Notes: generated by a model not told the origin, from the sequence alone. Numbered from the stretch's first letter, positions 45,935 through 54,917 are shown. The stretch: DNA of 64,000 nucleotides from Methanolobus sp. (GCF_016278385.1 NZ_JADQBY010000002.1:135097-199096); one strand, 5' to 3'. Translations and numbers: made by a program.

Positions 45935-46804
45935 TTACCTGAGATACTTTATTGTTTCCCTAAACTGGTCTATACCGCAACGGTCGATGACATCACCCAG
46001 CCTTTCCCCTTCAAGGGCATTCTGGCGATAATAAGCAATGGTCTTTTCAAGTACATCAAACACAACTTCCTCGTCGTCAGTCTTAAGCAACTTCTGGCCC
46101 ATGCGTGGCTTTTTACCAACCTTGCCTCCAACAAATACAGTGAATCCCTGTTCTTTTATTTGCATGGCATCTTTCCGACAGGCTGCAATGCATAAACCAC
46201 AGGATACACACTTATTCATGTCCAGATATAAGCTGCCGTTCTCTATTGTTATGGCAGACATCCCACATGCTTTTTCACACTGCCTGCACATGACACAGTT
46301 TTCCTCAATAAATAGCGGTTCTAAAAAACCCATAATACCAAAATCATTTTCCTGAACTTTCAGACAGGATGCAGGACAGCCGGTTACCGCTATTTTGAAT
46401 TTATATGGGACAGGTTTTGCAAAGTATATTTCATCTATTTTTTCACATATGCCCTGGCAGTCAATCAGACCGCGTTTACACACCCTGTCACCCTGGCATG
46501 CCACAACGGCCCTTATCTTCTTTCCTGATGCTCCGGGACCGATTCCTGCAGACATCATCTGTTCACTTGCGTCCCCTGCATTATCTAAATGAACGAACGG
46601 TATCTCAATTCCCTGACGTGATGTTATGTGAACATAACCTTTGCCATACCGGTCTGCAGCATCGGCTACCGCTCTGAGATAGTCGGATGTCACATTGCCA
46701 CCTGCTGCATGCAGACGCATTGAGAAGTAGTCATCCTGTCTCTGGGAAAGGAAACCGTTGTCTTTGAGCAGGTCTTTATCTGTATTTTTTGCCATTTGGG
46801 TCAC
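45935..46804 (-). CDS. Small dissimilatory-sulfite-reductase-like protein with ferredoxin domain
   Basis: This 289-residue protein belongs to the methanogen Dsr-like group. It has an N-terminal ferredoxin-like sirohaem half-domain (YVHITSRQGIEIPFV), the sirohaem-[4Fe-4S] ligands as C-x5-C (ACQGDRVCKRG) and C-x3-C (TGCPASCLK), and an inserted ferredoxin with two [4Fe-4S] sites (CVMCRQCEKACG and CVSCGLCIAACR), then the final domain. It is shorter than true sulfite reductase subunits. Possible substrates are sulfite or nitrite, or it serves in sirohaem-like chemistry. It is divergent, by about 240 bp, from an FrhB-type flavoprotein that could supply electrons from F420H2. Confidence 0.9.
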   Translation of the reverse strand: MTQMAKNTDKDLLKDNGFLSQRQDDYFSMRLHAAGGNVTSDYLRAVADAADRYGKGYVHITSRQGIEIPFVHLDNAGDASEQMMSAGIGPGASGKKIRAVVACQGDRVCKRGLIDCQGICEKIDEIYFAKPVPYKFKIAVTGCPASCLKVQENDFGIMGFLEPLFIEENCVMCRQCEKACGMSAITIENGSLYLDMNKCVSCGLCIAACRKDAMQIKEQGFTVFVGGKVGKKPRMGQKLLKTDDEEVVFDVLEKTIAYYRQNALEGERLGDVIDRCGIDQFRETIKYLR

Positions 46805-47045
46805 TTTCTGTTCCAGTTTATATGGAATTTACTTGAAACGCCTGTAAATAGTGAAGGAAGATGAAGGCTATAATATTACACGAGATATTGTAAAAGCGTT
46901 TTGGATAATATCAAATCAATACTAAAATACAATGAATAATCATTACCATGCGAACCTTCATCATTATTTAATTCAAATTTTGTTTTATACCATAAGAACA
47001 ATATGACGCATCCTAAAAGGACATCCGTGATCCTGGGAGATTGAG

Positions 47046-48206
47046 ATGCCTATTGATCCTATATGTAAAAAAATAGTCCCTGAGGACTCTCCGTGTAATA
47101 CAGAATACGGAGGGAAAAAGTATCATTTTTGTTCAGATTGGTGCCAGGTTAAGTTCGAGCACCTCGAAAAAAGCGTAATACGAATGAAGAGATCGATCCC
47201 TGAAAAAGAGCGCATATCTTTTGGGAAACTAAGGAAGGATATAATAAAGCAAGGGATATGTACTCTCTGCGGAGCCTGTGCAGCATCATGCGAGTCCATT
47301 GCTATAAAAAATGATCAGCCCACACTTGTTGACAAGTGTACGGCATGTGGTGTTTGTTATAACCAGTGCCCTCGAACCATAACCACAGAAGAAGGACTGA
47401 TCGGGAAACTGCGCAATGCTTACAGTGCACGTTCAGCACTCCCTGATATCAAGGGACAGGATGGCGGAGTTGTGACTGCAATGCTGTCCTATGCACTTGA
47501 TGAAGGACTCATCGACTGTGCCATTGTCACCAAAAGATCGGAAGAAGAGCCGTGGAAACCTGTACCTATGATTGCACGAACATGCGAGGAATTGCTGGAT
47601 TCCTCAGGCAGTATGTACAGCCACAGCATGACGATGAATGCCTTAATGAGTGCCATAAAACAGGGATGGAGAAGTATTGCTTTTGTGGGTCCAAGTTGTA
47701 ATATCGATGCCGTCACCAAGATGCAAAAGAGTCCATACGGATTCTTGAATCTTTTCATGAGAGCAAATATTCTAAAGATGGGACTTTTCTGCATGGATAC
47801 TTTCAATTTCGAAGGAATAAAGGAATTTGTAGAAAGTAAGAACATACGCCTGGAAGATGTTGAATCCATGAAAATACGCAAAGGTCAGTTCGAATTCCAC
47901 ACTCCTGAAGAACTTAAAGTCTATCCTCTCCATGAACTGGACATGTACAGGAGCAGTTCGTGTAAATTTTGCACGGATATGGCTGCTGAGAATGCCGATA
48001 TTTCTTTTGGTGGCGTTGGTACACCACAGGGCTGGACTACGGTAATTGCCCGCTCCGGCCTGGGATACGAGCTGTATAATGAAGCTGTAGACAATGGTTA
48101 CATAGATTCACACCTGCTGGAAGAAAAAGAGATGAAGGGTGCTCTTAATCTTGCGAAGATGAAGAAGATCCAGATGTATTCACTCAACCGTAGGCAAAAT
48201 ATTTGA
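47046..48206 (+). CDS. YHS domain-ferredoxin-FrhB fusion (F420 oxidoreductase beta-subunit family)
   Basis: The 386-residue protein begins with a YHS/TRASH-like metal domain (PIDPICKKIVPED, KKYHFCSDWCQVKFE, about 1-40). A ferredoxin with two [4Fe-4S] sites follows (CTLCGACAASCES and CTACGVCYNQCPR, about 75-115). The rest (about 120-386) is FrhB/FdhB-like: QDGGVVTAMLSYALDEG, FVGPSCNIDAV, the MGLFCMDTFNFEG segment and CKFCTDMAAENADISFGG. Such proteins bind FAD and exchange electrons with coenzyme F420. The YHS domain is not part of the usual FrhB plan. GGGAG lies 6-8 nt before the ATG. It is divergent from the Dsr-like gene. Confidence 0.9.
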   Translation: MPIDPICKKIVPEDSPCNTEYGGKKYHFCSDWCQVKFEHLEKSVIRMKRSIPEKERISFGKLRKDIIKQGICTLCGACAASCESIAIKNDQPTLVDKCTACGVCYNQCPRTITTEEGLIGKLRNAYSARSALPDIKGQDGGVVTAMLSYALDEGLIDCAIVTKRSEEEPWKPVPMIARTCEELLDSSGSMYSHSMTMNALMSAIKQGWRSIAFVGPSCNIDAVTKMQKSPYGFLNLFMRANILKMGLFCMDTFNFEGIKEFVESKNIRLEDVESMKIRKGQFEFHTPEELKVYPLHELDMYRSSSCKFCTDMAAENADISFGGVGTPQGWTTVIARSGLGYELYNEAVDNGYIDSHLLEEKEMKGALNLAKMKKIQMYSLNRRQNI

Positions 48207-48496
48207 GATTTTATGGCGGCCCTGATACTGCCAATCTATTTTTATTAATTATTGTAAAATACTGTTGTGCAAATGAGATAGCAGTTTCGTAGATTCCTTC
48301 TTTTCAAAATAGAACATTAATATTATCATTTCCCCTGTGCTTGATAAAATTAATGAAGATTGAACAATTCTGACACTTACAGTTACTTTTACATGCCTTG
48401 CAATTGTATTTATGACAGGGATGCTGAAAGGAAATATCAGAGAGTAGTGACACAAAAAAACCTACTTTTTTAAGCATCATCATCCAATATTCTATT

Positions 48497-49303
48497 ATGA
48501 CTTCCTATGACTACGTCCACGGTTATTCCGAAAGAGAATCTGTCCGCCTCTGTGAACAGGCAAACACGCTGTAAGATCTCCTGCACATCGATACAAAATA
48601 CCCCGCAAGAAGCAAAGTTCTTGAAGCCGGTTGCGGCATCGGTGCACAGACGGTAATCCTCTCAAGGAACAACCCACAGGCACAGATAACGTCCATCGAC
48701 ATATCGGAGGACTCCCTGAACAAAGCAAAAGAACGTGCCGCAAAAGAGGGAGTCAAGAATGTGGAGTTCCGCGTGGAAAGCATCTTCGACCTCCCTTTTG
48801 AGAATGAGAGTTTCGACCACGTTTTCGTCTGTTTCGTACTCGAACACCTAAAGGAACCAGTTCAGGCCCTTGCTAACCTGCGCAGAGTGCTCAAAAAAGG
48901 AGGCAACATCACTGTCATCGAAGGCGACCACGGCTCATGTTTTTTCCACCCCGAAACAGAGGACGCAGTGAAAGCCTGGAACAGCCTTGTTGATGTTCAG
49001 GTAAGACTTGGTGGTAATTCACTCATTGGCAGGCAGGTTTATCCGCTAATCAAAAAAGCAGGCTTTACTGACATTACAGTCTCACCCCGCATGGTTTACA
49101 GCGATTCCAGCCGTCCTCACATGGAGGAAGGTTTTGTTAGAAGGACCATAATACCTATGGTTGAAGGTGTTAGAGAGTGTGCCATTGAGATGGGAATTAT
49201 TGATGCGGAGTCTTTTGACAGAGGGATTGAGGATTTGCACAGGACGGCGGCGGAGTACGGGACTTTTAATTATATGTTCTTAAAGGGCGTGGGGAAGAAA
49301 TAA
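48497..49303 (+). pseudogene. Class I SAM methyltransferase, copy 1, with in-frame TAA at codon 26
   Basis: This is a full-length copy of the methyltransferase at 53500-54306: both span exactly 807 nt with no insertion or deletion. Here codon 26 is TAA (48572-48574) where the other copy has GAA, so one base change broke it. The rest reads normally: motif I LEAGCGIGAQTVIL, then DISEDSLNKAKER, FEVRVESIFDLPF-type sequence and FVCFVLEHLKEP. A restart at an internal ATG (for example 48761) would lose motif I and the AdoMet site. The promoter, a TTTTTAAG box about 26 nt upstream, is also shared with the other copy. Confidence 0.85.
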
Positions 49304-49348
49304 AACAAGAAATAACAGTATAATGTTTCACACTTATTTTATTAAAAT

Positions 49349-50191
49349 TTAATCTAAATCAGATATTTCTTTTGCTACTGACCACATCTCTTTAAATTTC
49401 ACATGGAGCTCTTTTGACATTATCGGGTCATTTACCATGACCATACCAAATATTTTATCTGAATTGATCGGATCATTGATTTCCAATATAACCAGTTGTT
49501 TGTCGATCAATACAAATTTATGTAGAGTTTCCAAATACCGTATGTCGAGATGCTTAGAAATATTCTGCATTATTGATTCATTTCTTACTGACTCTTTCAA
49601 TTGCATTAAAGAAGCAGATAGAACCGGATTTGGATCTATTATTTTAATTTTCACTTCTTTTTGCATCAAAGGAAGAAGAGTATCATTGAATATTGAAGGA
49701 AACATATCCTTAAATTGTTCAGATCCCATTGACTTGATCGTTCTTGGAACAACAACACATATTTCTTTTTTTGCCCCCCGATAAACCCGCCTAATCATTT
49801 TCATGACTTCTTCGTTTCCCATTGCAGCTGACCAAAATATATTTCCTTCTTTTACCTGGCTGCTATAGTGGGACAGGTTACCCTCAATAGTATCTATTGT
49901 CTCCCGAAATGTACCAAGTTCCCTATTTATTTCATGCTCTTTTCGAAGGTAATAATTTTCGAACGCAATATTTGCCTCTACTGCACGATATTTTTTTGGT
50001 CTTGAATGTTGGACTTCAATAAATCCCATATTATCCAGGTTTTCTAAAACAGCATATATCTTACCCATGGGGATTTTTGATAGTTTAGATAAATCAGTGG
50101 CTTCTATAAGTCCTTCCTTCAATGTGGTCAAATATGCAACGGATTCGTATTTGTTGAATCCAATATTCCTTAATAATTGCTCATTTTCCAT
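49349..50191 (-). CDS. TrmB family transcriptional regulator
   Basis: This 280-residue protein has the TrmB-type winged helix at its N-terminus (LLRNIGFNKYESVAYLTTL, then DLSKLSKIPMGKIYAVLENL and a wing with RPKKYRAVE), a coiled-coil linker (about 85-115) and a C-terminal effector domain with the PLD-like fold (about 120-275). It is divergent from the adaptor-permease-ATPase operon across about 200 bp that hold two palindromes, so it most likely controls that operon and itself. Its ligand is not evident; the TrmB sugar-binding C-terminus is not clearly recognisable. Confidence 0.88.
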   Translation of the reverse strand: MENEQLLRNIGFNKYESVAYLTTLKEGLIEATDLSKLSKIPMGKIYAVLENLDNMGFIEVQHSRPKKYRAVEANIAFENYYLRKEHEINRELGTFRETIDTIEGNLSHYSSQVKEGNIFWSAAMGNEEVMKMIRRVYRGAKKEICVVVPRTIKSMGSEQFKDMFPSIFNDTLLPLMQKEVKIKIIDPNPVLSASLMQLKESVRNESIMQNISKHLDIRYLETLHKFVLIDKQLVILEINDPINSDKIFGMVMVNDPIMSKELHVKFKEMWSVAKEISDLD

Positions 50192-50236
50192 AATTCAACC
50201 TACTCATGGTTTACTATAGAGTGAAATTGCTATATC

Positions 50237-50258
50237 TAAACAACCATATAGTTGTTTA
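50237..50258. promoter_or_regulatory. Candidate TrmB operator 1
   Basis: TAAACAAC, 6 nt (CATATA), GTTGTTTA: perfect 8-bp arms, 22 bp in all, between the divergent TrmB gene (start 50191) and the adaptor gene (start 50391). Confidence 0.5.
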
Positions 50259-50277
50259 TATAGATAACGTAATCTTG

Positions 50278-50292
50278 TCCCATACTATGGGA
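50278..50292. promoter_or_regulatory. Candidate TrmB operator 2
   Basis: TCCCATA, 1 nt, TATGGGA: perfect 7-bp arms in the same divergent region, with a sequence unlike operator 1. It could belong to a second factor. Confidence 0.4.
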
Positions 50293-50390
50293 ATTACCAA
50301 TGTCTTTACGAAAATAGGATCACACATCCCACAATAGAAAATCGATAACTCTAACTGGATTATGAAGCACAGTCATAAGAGGTATTCTTA

Positions 50391-51557
50391 ATGAAACAAA
50401 ATATGAAACACATTCGTATGTTTATGACAATTTTATTATTGACCTTTATCGGTACCTCAATGGTTTGTTCTGCAGGTGTCAATGGTATTGGAATAACTAG
50501 TATGGAAATCACACCTCAGCCAGCAGAACCAGGAAATGATCTTACTCTAAAAATAAGGGTCATCAACGAGGGCGTGGAGAGCATCGAAGACTTTTCATTG
50601 AAAATAGACGTGAAATATCCTTTTTACCTGAAGAGCGAAAGTAAGAATTTCGAGAACAAGAGAACATTGAACATTGGTTCATCTGTCGATAACACCTATT
50701 ATTTGGCAATTGATCCCAATGCCGTCTCTGGAACTTATCCGGTGGAATTCGATGTTTACATCAATGACGTGATACTTAATCCATCTGATAACAATGTATA
50801 CATACAGATCATAGGGAAACCAGATCTTACCATAAAAGCTGATACTATTGACAGAATAGCCCCTGGAGATACGTTCCCATTGCAACTATCAGTAAATAAC
50901 ATTGGCACCGGAATGGCGAAGAATATCAAGGTCAGTTCTGAATCGGAGAGTATTTTGATGCGTGGATCTAACATTGAACTTATCAGTAAGATAATGCCAG
51001 CGGAAACATCACAGATAGAATGTAATTTCATTGTGAAAAATGATCTGGAGCCTGATGCATACAAATTCCCTGTTAAACTTGAATATATCGATGAACAGGG
51101 AACCAGCTATGCATTGACCTACGACATTGGGCTAAATGTACTAAACCGGGCAGAGGTTGGCATCCAAAATATAAAGATCACACCTACGCCAATCACACCT
51201 CTGGATAAAGTTCACATTGCAGGTATTGTCGAAAATACAGGAAACGGTGACGCAAAACAAGTAGTTGTACAACTGATGACTGAAGAAGGAGATTACAAGT
51301 CTTTTATCGGCCAGCTTAAAACTGATGATGATGCACCTTTCTATTTAGATATTGATCCGGGATCTGCAGGTCAGAAAAACTTCAATCTCACCATAGCCTA
51401 TATCGATGATTTTGGCTCACATAATGTAAATCAGACAATCCCAGTCCAGGTCACCAGACCAAAAAGCAACGTGCTCCTGGCCATTTTCGTGATCTTGGTT
51501 ATAGCCGGATCCGCCTATATGATACTCAAAAAGAGGCAGGATGGAAATGGACAATAA
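50391..51557 (+). CDS. Secreted COG1361/CARDB-type adaptor-like protein
   Basis: This 388-residue protein has a signal peptide (MFMTILLLTFIGTSMVCSA), three similar beta-sandwich repeats (about 35-140, 145-250 and 255-355) whose starts read MEITPQPAEPGNDLTLKIRV, IAPGDTFPLQLSVNNIGTG and ITPTPITPLDKVHIAG, and a C-terminal membrane segment (NVLLAIFVILVIAGSAYMI) with a basic tail. The repeats are CARDB/NEW3-like. It overlaps the downstream ABC permease by 17 nt, which shows tight coupling. An adaptor role like that of MacA is inference; it shares no sequence with MacA. Confidence 0.85.
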   Translation: MKQNMKHIRMFMTILLLTFIGTSMVCSAGVNGIGITSMEITPQPAEPGNDLTLKIRVINEGVESIEDFSLKIDVKYPFYLKSESKNFENKRTLNIGSSVDNTYYLAIDPNAVSGTYPVEFDVYINDVILNPSDNNVYIQIIGKPDLTIKADTIDRIAPGDTFPLQLSVNNIGTGMAKNIKVSSESESILMRGSNIELISKIMPAETSQIECNFIVKNDLEPDAYKFPVKLEYIDEQGTSYALTYDIGLNVLNRAEVGIQNIKITPTPITPLDKVHIAGIVENTGNGDAKQVVVQLMTEEGDYKSFIGQLKTDDDAPFYLDIDPGSAGQKNFNLTIAYIDDFGSHNVNQTIPVQVTRPKSNVLLAIFVILVIAGSAYMILKKRQDGNGQ

Positions 51558-52749
51558 TGACCTCAAAGTAATGACCTTTTTAGCGTATAAGAACCTCACT
51601 AAAAGCAAAGTTACTTTCATGGTCATTGTTGCCGTAATGGCAATGAGCTTTCTTTCCATTACATTCTTTGCATCAATCATTGATGGTCTGGGTTACGAAT
51701 TTGAGGAAGGGATGATAAGGGGACAAACCGGACACCTCATGATCGAACCCCAGGAAGATGAACTTTACATTTATGATTCAGCTAAACTTGTAAAGAACAT
51801 CAGAAGAATTCCCGAGGTTGTGGGAGTAGCAAGGAGACAGGATGCAAGTGCAGTTGCCAGGCATGAAAATATAGAGATTGGAAACCCTGTTCTTTTCATA
51901 GAACCTGAAAATGAGAAACATGTTTCAGATTATTGGAATAGTGTCCTTGTGGGGGAGTATCTTTCCCAAAGAGATACCGAGGAGCTGCTAATTGGAGCAA
52001 ATCTGGTAAAATCCTATGCCGAAGAAGGAGATACTCAAAAAAGGTTTGATGTAGATGTTGGGGATAGAATCACATTGAGTTTTAGCAATGGATTTGTAAA
52101 AGAGTACAAAATAAAAGGCATATACAAGACAGGATCACGCTTTGTCGACGACAAAATAATAATTAATTTTGATCAGTACCAAGCTATATTTAATTCTACA
52201 GATGATGTTGCATCTAACATTTTAATAGCACTTCCGGAAAGAGGTATGGAAGAATACTATACAAGAGAGATTATTGATCTTGGTGTCAGTGAACAGATCA
52301 ACCAATGGCAGACAAAAATGGGAGCTGTCAATCAGTTTGTAGGGAGCCTTCAGATCACAAACCAGATAACTGGTACAATTGGACTTCTCACGGCTTTTGC
52401 AACGATATATATCATTATATTCATCAATGTCACAAACAAAAGAAAACAAATAGGAATACTCAAAGCAGTGGGAATCAAAAAACAAATAATCCTGGGATCA
52501 TATGTCCTCCAGTCATTTGCTTATGGCATTACAGGAGTTATAATTGGAAATGTGGTAATGCAACTATTGCTATTGCTTCTGTCAATACACCCACTTAACA
52601 TGCCAATTGGGCCAGTAATCCCTATTTTGACTACCGAGAGACTTATGGTGACCAGTGCAACGCTTATATTGGCATCAATAATAGCCGGTTTTTTCCCATC
52701 TAAAAAAGCGGCTGATGAGAACATACTGGATGCAATATTTGGAGGATGA
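51541..52749 (+). CDS. ABC transporter permease, MacB/FtsX type
   Basis: This 402-residue permease has an N-terminal membrane segment (about 20-42), an extracytoplasmic domain (about 45-275) and three C-terminal segments. The NKRKQIGILKAVGIKKQII stretch and the ending FFPSKKAADENILDAI are typical of the family. It differs more from the two permeases at the start of the window than they do from each other. It overlaps the adaptor gene by 17 nt and its ATPase gene by 4 nt (ATGA), so all three are translated together. Confidence 0.92.
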   Translation: MEMDNNDLKVMTFLAYKNLTKSKVTFMVIVAVMAMSFLSITFFASIIDGLGYEFEEGMIRGQTGHLMIEPQEDELYIYDSAKLVKNIRRIPEVVGVARRQDASAVARHENIEIGNPVLFIEPENEKHVSDYWNSVLVGEYLSQRDTEELLIGANLVKSYAEEGDTQKRFDVDVGDRITLSFSNGFVKEYKIKGIYKTGSRFVDDKIIINFDQYQAIFNSTDDVASNILIALPERGMEEYYTREIIDLGVSEQINQWQTKMGAVNQFVGSLQITNQITGTIGLLTAFATIYIIIFINVTNKRKQIGILKAVGIKKQIILGSYVLQSFAYGITGVIIGNVVMQLLLLLLSIHPLNMPIGPVIPILTTERLMVTSATLILASIIAGFFPSKKAADENILDAIFGG

Positions 52750-53447
52750 GCATGGGAAGGGCTATCATCAAAACCGAGCACCTTGAAAGAGTTTACATAA
52801 ATGGTGCAGTAAAAACATACGCTCTTCGGGATATCAGTATTGAGATCAAAGAAGGTGAGTTTGTTGCCATCATGGGAAAAAGTGGAAGTGGAAAAAGCAC
52901 TTTGTTGCACCAGTTGGGACTTTTGGATAAACCTACTAAAGGAAACATAATCATAGACGATCATGACGTCATCAACATCTCTGAAAAAGAAAGGACAAGA
53001 TTCAGACTTGATGAATTAGGCTATGTTTTCCAATCATATAATCTTATACCGGAACTTACCGCCATAGAAAATGTCTATATCACACCAATGGCAAGGAATT
53101 TTAAAAAAGAAGAGTACGAGAAAATGGCAGAGGACATTCTTACTGCAGTTGGGCTTAATGATCGGATGTATCATTACCCATCTGAACTTTCCGGAGGGCA
53201 ACAGCAAAGAGTATCCATTGCAAGAGCACTTGTAAATAAACCAAAGATACTTTTTGCGGATGAACCCACTGCAAACCTTGATTCTGCATCCTCAGAAGAT
53301 GTCATAAATCTGTTCCGGAAATTCAACCAAGAGATAGGTCAAACCATAGTAATGGTAACCCATGAAATTGAGGAAGGTGAGAAAGCAGACCGGATCATCT
53401 GGGTCAAGGATGGATTACTAGATATGGACAAACAGCAGAATATCTGA
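52746..53447 (+). CDS. ABC transporter ATP-binding protein, LolD/MacB type
   Basis: This 233-residue ATPase has Walker A (GKSGSGKST), the Q-loop region YVFQSYNLIPELT, the signature LSGGQQQR, Walker B (ILFADEPTANLD) and the switch His (VTHEIEE). It is the last gene of the adaptor-permease-ATPase operon and drives the FtsX-type permease. The start overlaps the permease stop as ATGA; a second ATG two codons on is possible. Confidence 0.95.
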   Translation: MSMGRAIIKTEHLERVYINGAVKTYALRDISIEIKEGEFVAIMGKSGSGKSTLLHQLGLLDKPTKGNIIIDDHDVINISEKERTRFRLDELGYVFQSYNLIPELTAIENVYITPMARNFKKEEYEKMAEDILTAVGLNDRMYHYPSELSGGQQQRVSIARALVNKPKILFADEPTANLDSASSEDVINLFRKFNQEIGQTIVMVTHEIEEGEKADRIIWVKDGLLDMDKQQNI

Positions 53448-53499
53448 TTTTACAGACAAAACACGTGCATTTTTAAGTCTATCCGTACAATATTCTACT

Positions 53500-54306
53500 A
53501 TGGCCTCCTATGACTACGTTCACGGCTATTCCGAAAGAGAATCTGTCCGCCTATGCGACCAGGCAAACACACTGGAAGAACTCCTGCACAGCGATACAAA
53601 ATACCCGGCAAACAGCAAAGTGCTTGAAGCCGGATGTGGTATCGGTGCCCAGACGGTAATCCTCTCAAGGAACAGCCCACAGGCAAAAATAACATCCATA
53701 GACATATCAGAGGACTCACTGAACAAAGCTAATGAACGTGCTGCAAAAGAGGGAGTTAAAAATGTGGAGTTTCGTGTGGAAAGCATCTTTCACCTCCCAT
53801 TTGAAGATGAGAGCTTCGACCACATTTTCGTCTGCTTCGTGCTTGAACACCTAAAGGAACCGGTTCAGGCTCTTGCAAACCTGCGCAGAGTACTCAGGAA
53901 AGGGGGCACTATCACCGTCATTGAAGGCGATCACGGCTCATGTTTCTTCCACCCGCAAACAGAGGACGCAGTAAAAGCCTGGAATAGCCTTGTAGAAGCG
54001 CAGGCAAGGCTCGGAGGCAATTCACTCATCGGCAGGCAAATCTATCCGCTTATCAAAAAAGCAGGCTTCACTGACATTACAGTCTCACCCCGCATGGTTT
54101 ACAGCGATTCCAGCAGGCCACACATGGAGGAAGGTTTTGTGAGAAGGACCATTATTCCTATGGTTGAAGGTGTCAGGGAGAGTGCCATTGAACTAGGAAT
54201 TATTGATACTGAGAGTTTTGACAGAGGGATTGAGGACCTGCACAGGACTGCAGCGGAGTATGGGACTTTTGTTTATAGTTTCTTTAAGGGGGTTGGGAGG
54301 AAATAA
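53500..54306 (+). CDS. Class I SAM-dependent methyltransferase, copy 2 (intact)
   Basis: This 268-residue protein is a UbiE/Methyltransf_11-like enzyme: motif I LEAGCGIGAQTVIL, acidic motif II KITSIDISEDSLNKA, then FHLPFEDESFDHIFVCFVLEH. The C-terminal part (SRPHMEEGFVRRT, ALELG-type helices) is specific to this group and its substrate is unknown. It is the intact partner of the nonsense-bearing copy at 48497-49303. A TTTTTAAG box 22-29 nt upstream and the lack of a ribosome binding site predict a leaderless transcript. It is separated by 52 bp from the ABC ATPase. Confidence 0.9.
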   Translation: MASYDYVHGYSERESVRLCDQANTLEELLHSDTKYPANSKVLEAGCGIGAQTVILSRNSPQAKITSIDISEDSLNKANERAAKEGVKNVEFRVESIFHLPFEDESFDHIFVCFVLEHLKEPVQALANLRRVLRKGGTITVIEGDHGSCFFHPQTEDAVKAWNSLVEAQARLGGNSLIGRQIYPLIKKAGFTDITVSPRMVYSDSSRPHMEEGFVRRTIIPMVEGVRESAIELGIIDTESFDRGIEDLHRTAAEYGTFVYSFFKGVGRK

Positions 54307-54323
54307 ACTCCCTAGATGTCTAA

Positions 54324-54917
54324 TTATTTGAACTGACGATCCAAATCATTTGCCAGTTTGTTTAGTGGACTTGCACTGGCAAAATGCTCAGATTGTGACG
54401 AAGCAACCAGTATACCTCCTAATATTGTTGCAACGTCATATTCACCCAGAACCTGATCAAGGAATGAGAATCCAATTCCTAACCATAAGTCGTATTCCAC
54501 TTCACTAAAATCGTCAAAAAACAAAATGATACCCACTTTATCAGGCGATTGATCCTTTATTAGCACGTAATGGACATCTTTCACTTTGACTTTTTTCTCT
54601 CCATACACCACATCATATGGTTCCCTCCTTGGCCTGAACTTAACAACAGACCATTTATCCATTTGTGGAGCAGCAGAATAGAGCTTTTTAACATCTTCAA
54701 AAGCAGAAATAATTCCACCTGCACTTAAAACGAACTCTCTTTTTCCATTGACAATTGGACCAAATTCAAAGACAATATCTTTGTTTACCTGCATCATTTG
54801 AGAATGAAGCTCCTTGAAAACAGAATCCTGGTCTTTTTCAAAATTCAGTATCTTTTCTTCGTTTTTCTGGAACCATGACCAGAATTTTTGTTCTTTGCTT
54901 TTAAAAATGGAAATCAT
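54324..54917 (-). CDS. Conserved hypothetical protein (FWxWF type), function unknown
   Basis: About 197 residues. It opens with a helix KEQKFWSWFQKNEEKILNF, then FEFGPIVNGKREFVLSAGG, a DKWSVVKFRPRREP strand pair, an Asp-rich central VGIILFFDDFSEVEYDLW and the glycine-rich end EYDVATILGGI. Proteins with this pattern occur in many bacteria and a few archaea, annotated only as hypothetical. The scattered distribution that I recall would suggest transfer. The start is uncertain (54917 or 54932). It is convergent with the methyltransferase. Confidence 0.65.
   Translation of the reverse strand: MISIFKSKEQKFWSWFQKNEEKILNFEKDQDSVFKELHSQMMQVNKDIVFEFGPIVNGKREFVLSAGGIISAFEDVKKLYSAAPQMDKWSVVKFRPRREPYDVVYGEKKVKVKDVHYVLIKDQSPDKVGIILFFDDFSEVEYDLWLGIGFSFLDQVLGEYDVATILGGILVASSQSEHFASASPLNKLANDLDRQFK

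Noticed and set aside
48249..48455. A 68-codon minus-strand frame upstream of the first methyltransferase copy
   Set aside because: No ribosome binding site and no coding character. It lies in the promoter-side spacer.
23711..48574. Pyrrolysine readthrough as the explanation for internal stop codons
   Set aside because: Methanosarcinaceae insert pyrrolysine at TAG. The three in-frame stops at 23711, 27395 and 48572 are TAA, and the TAG in the 38165 gene is followed by a different frame.
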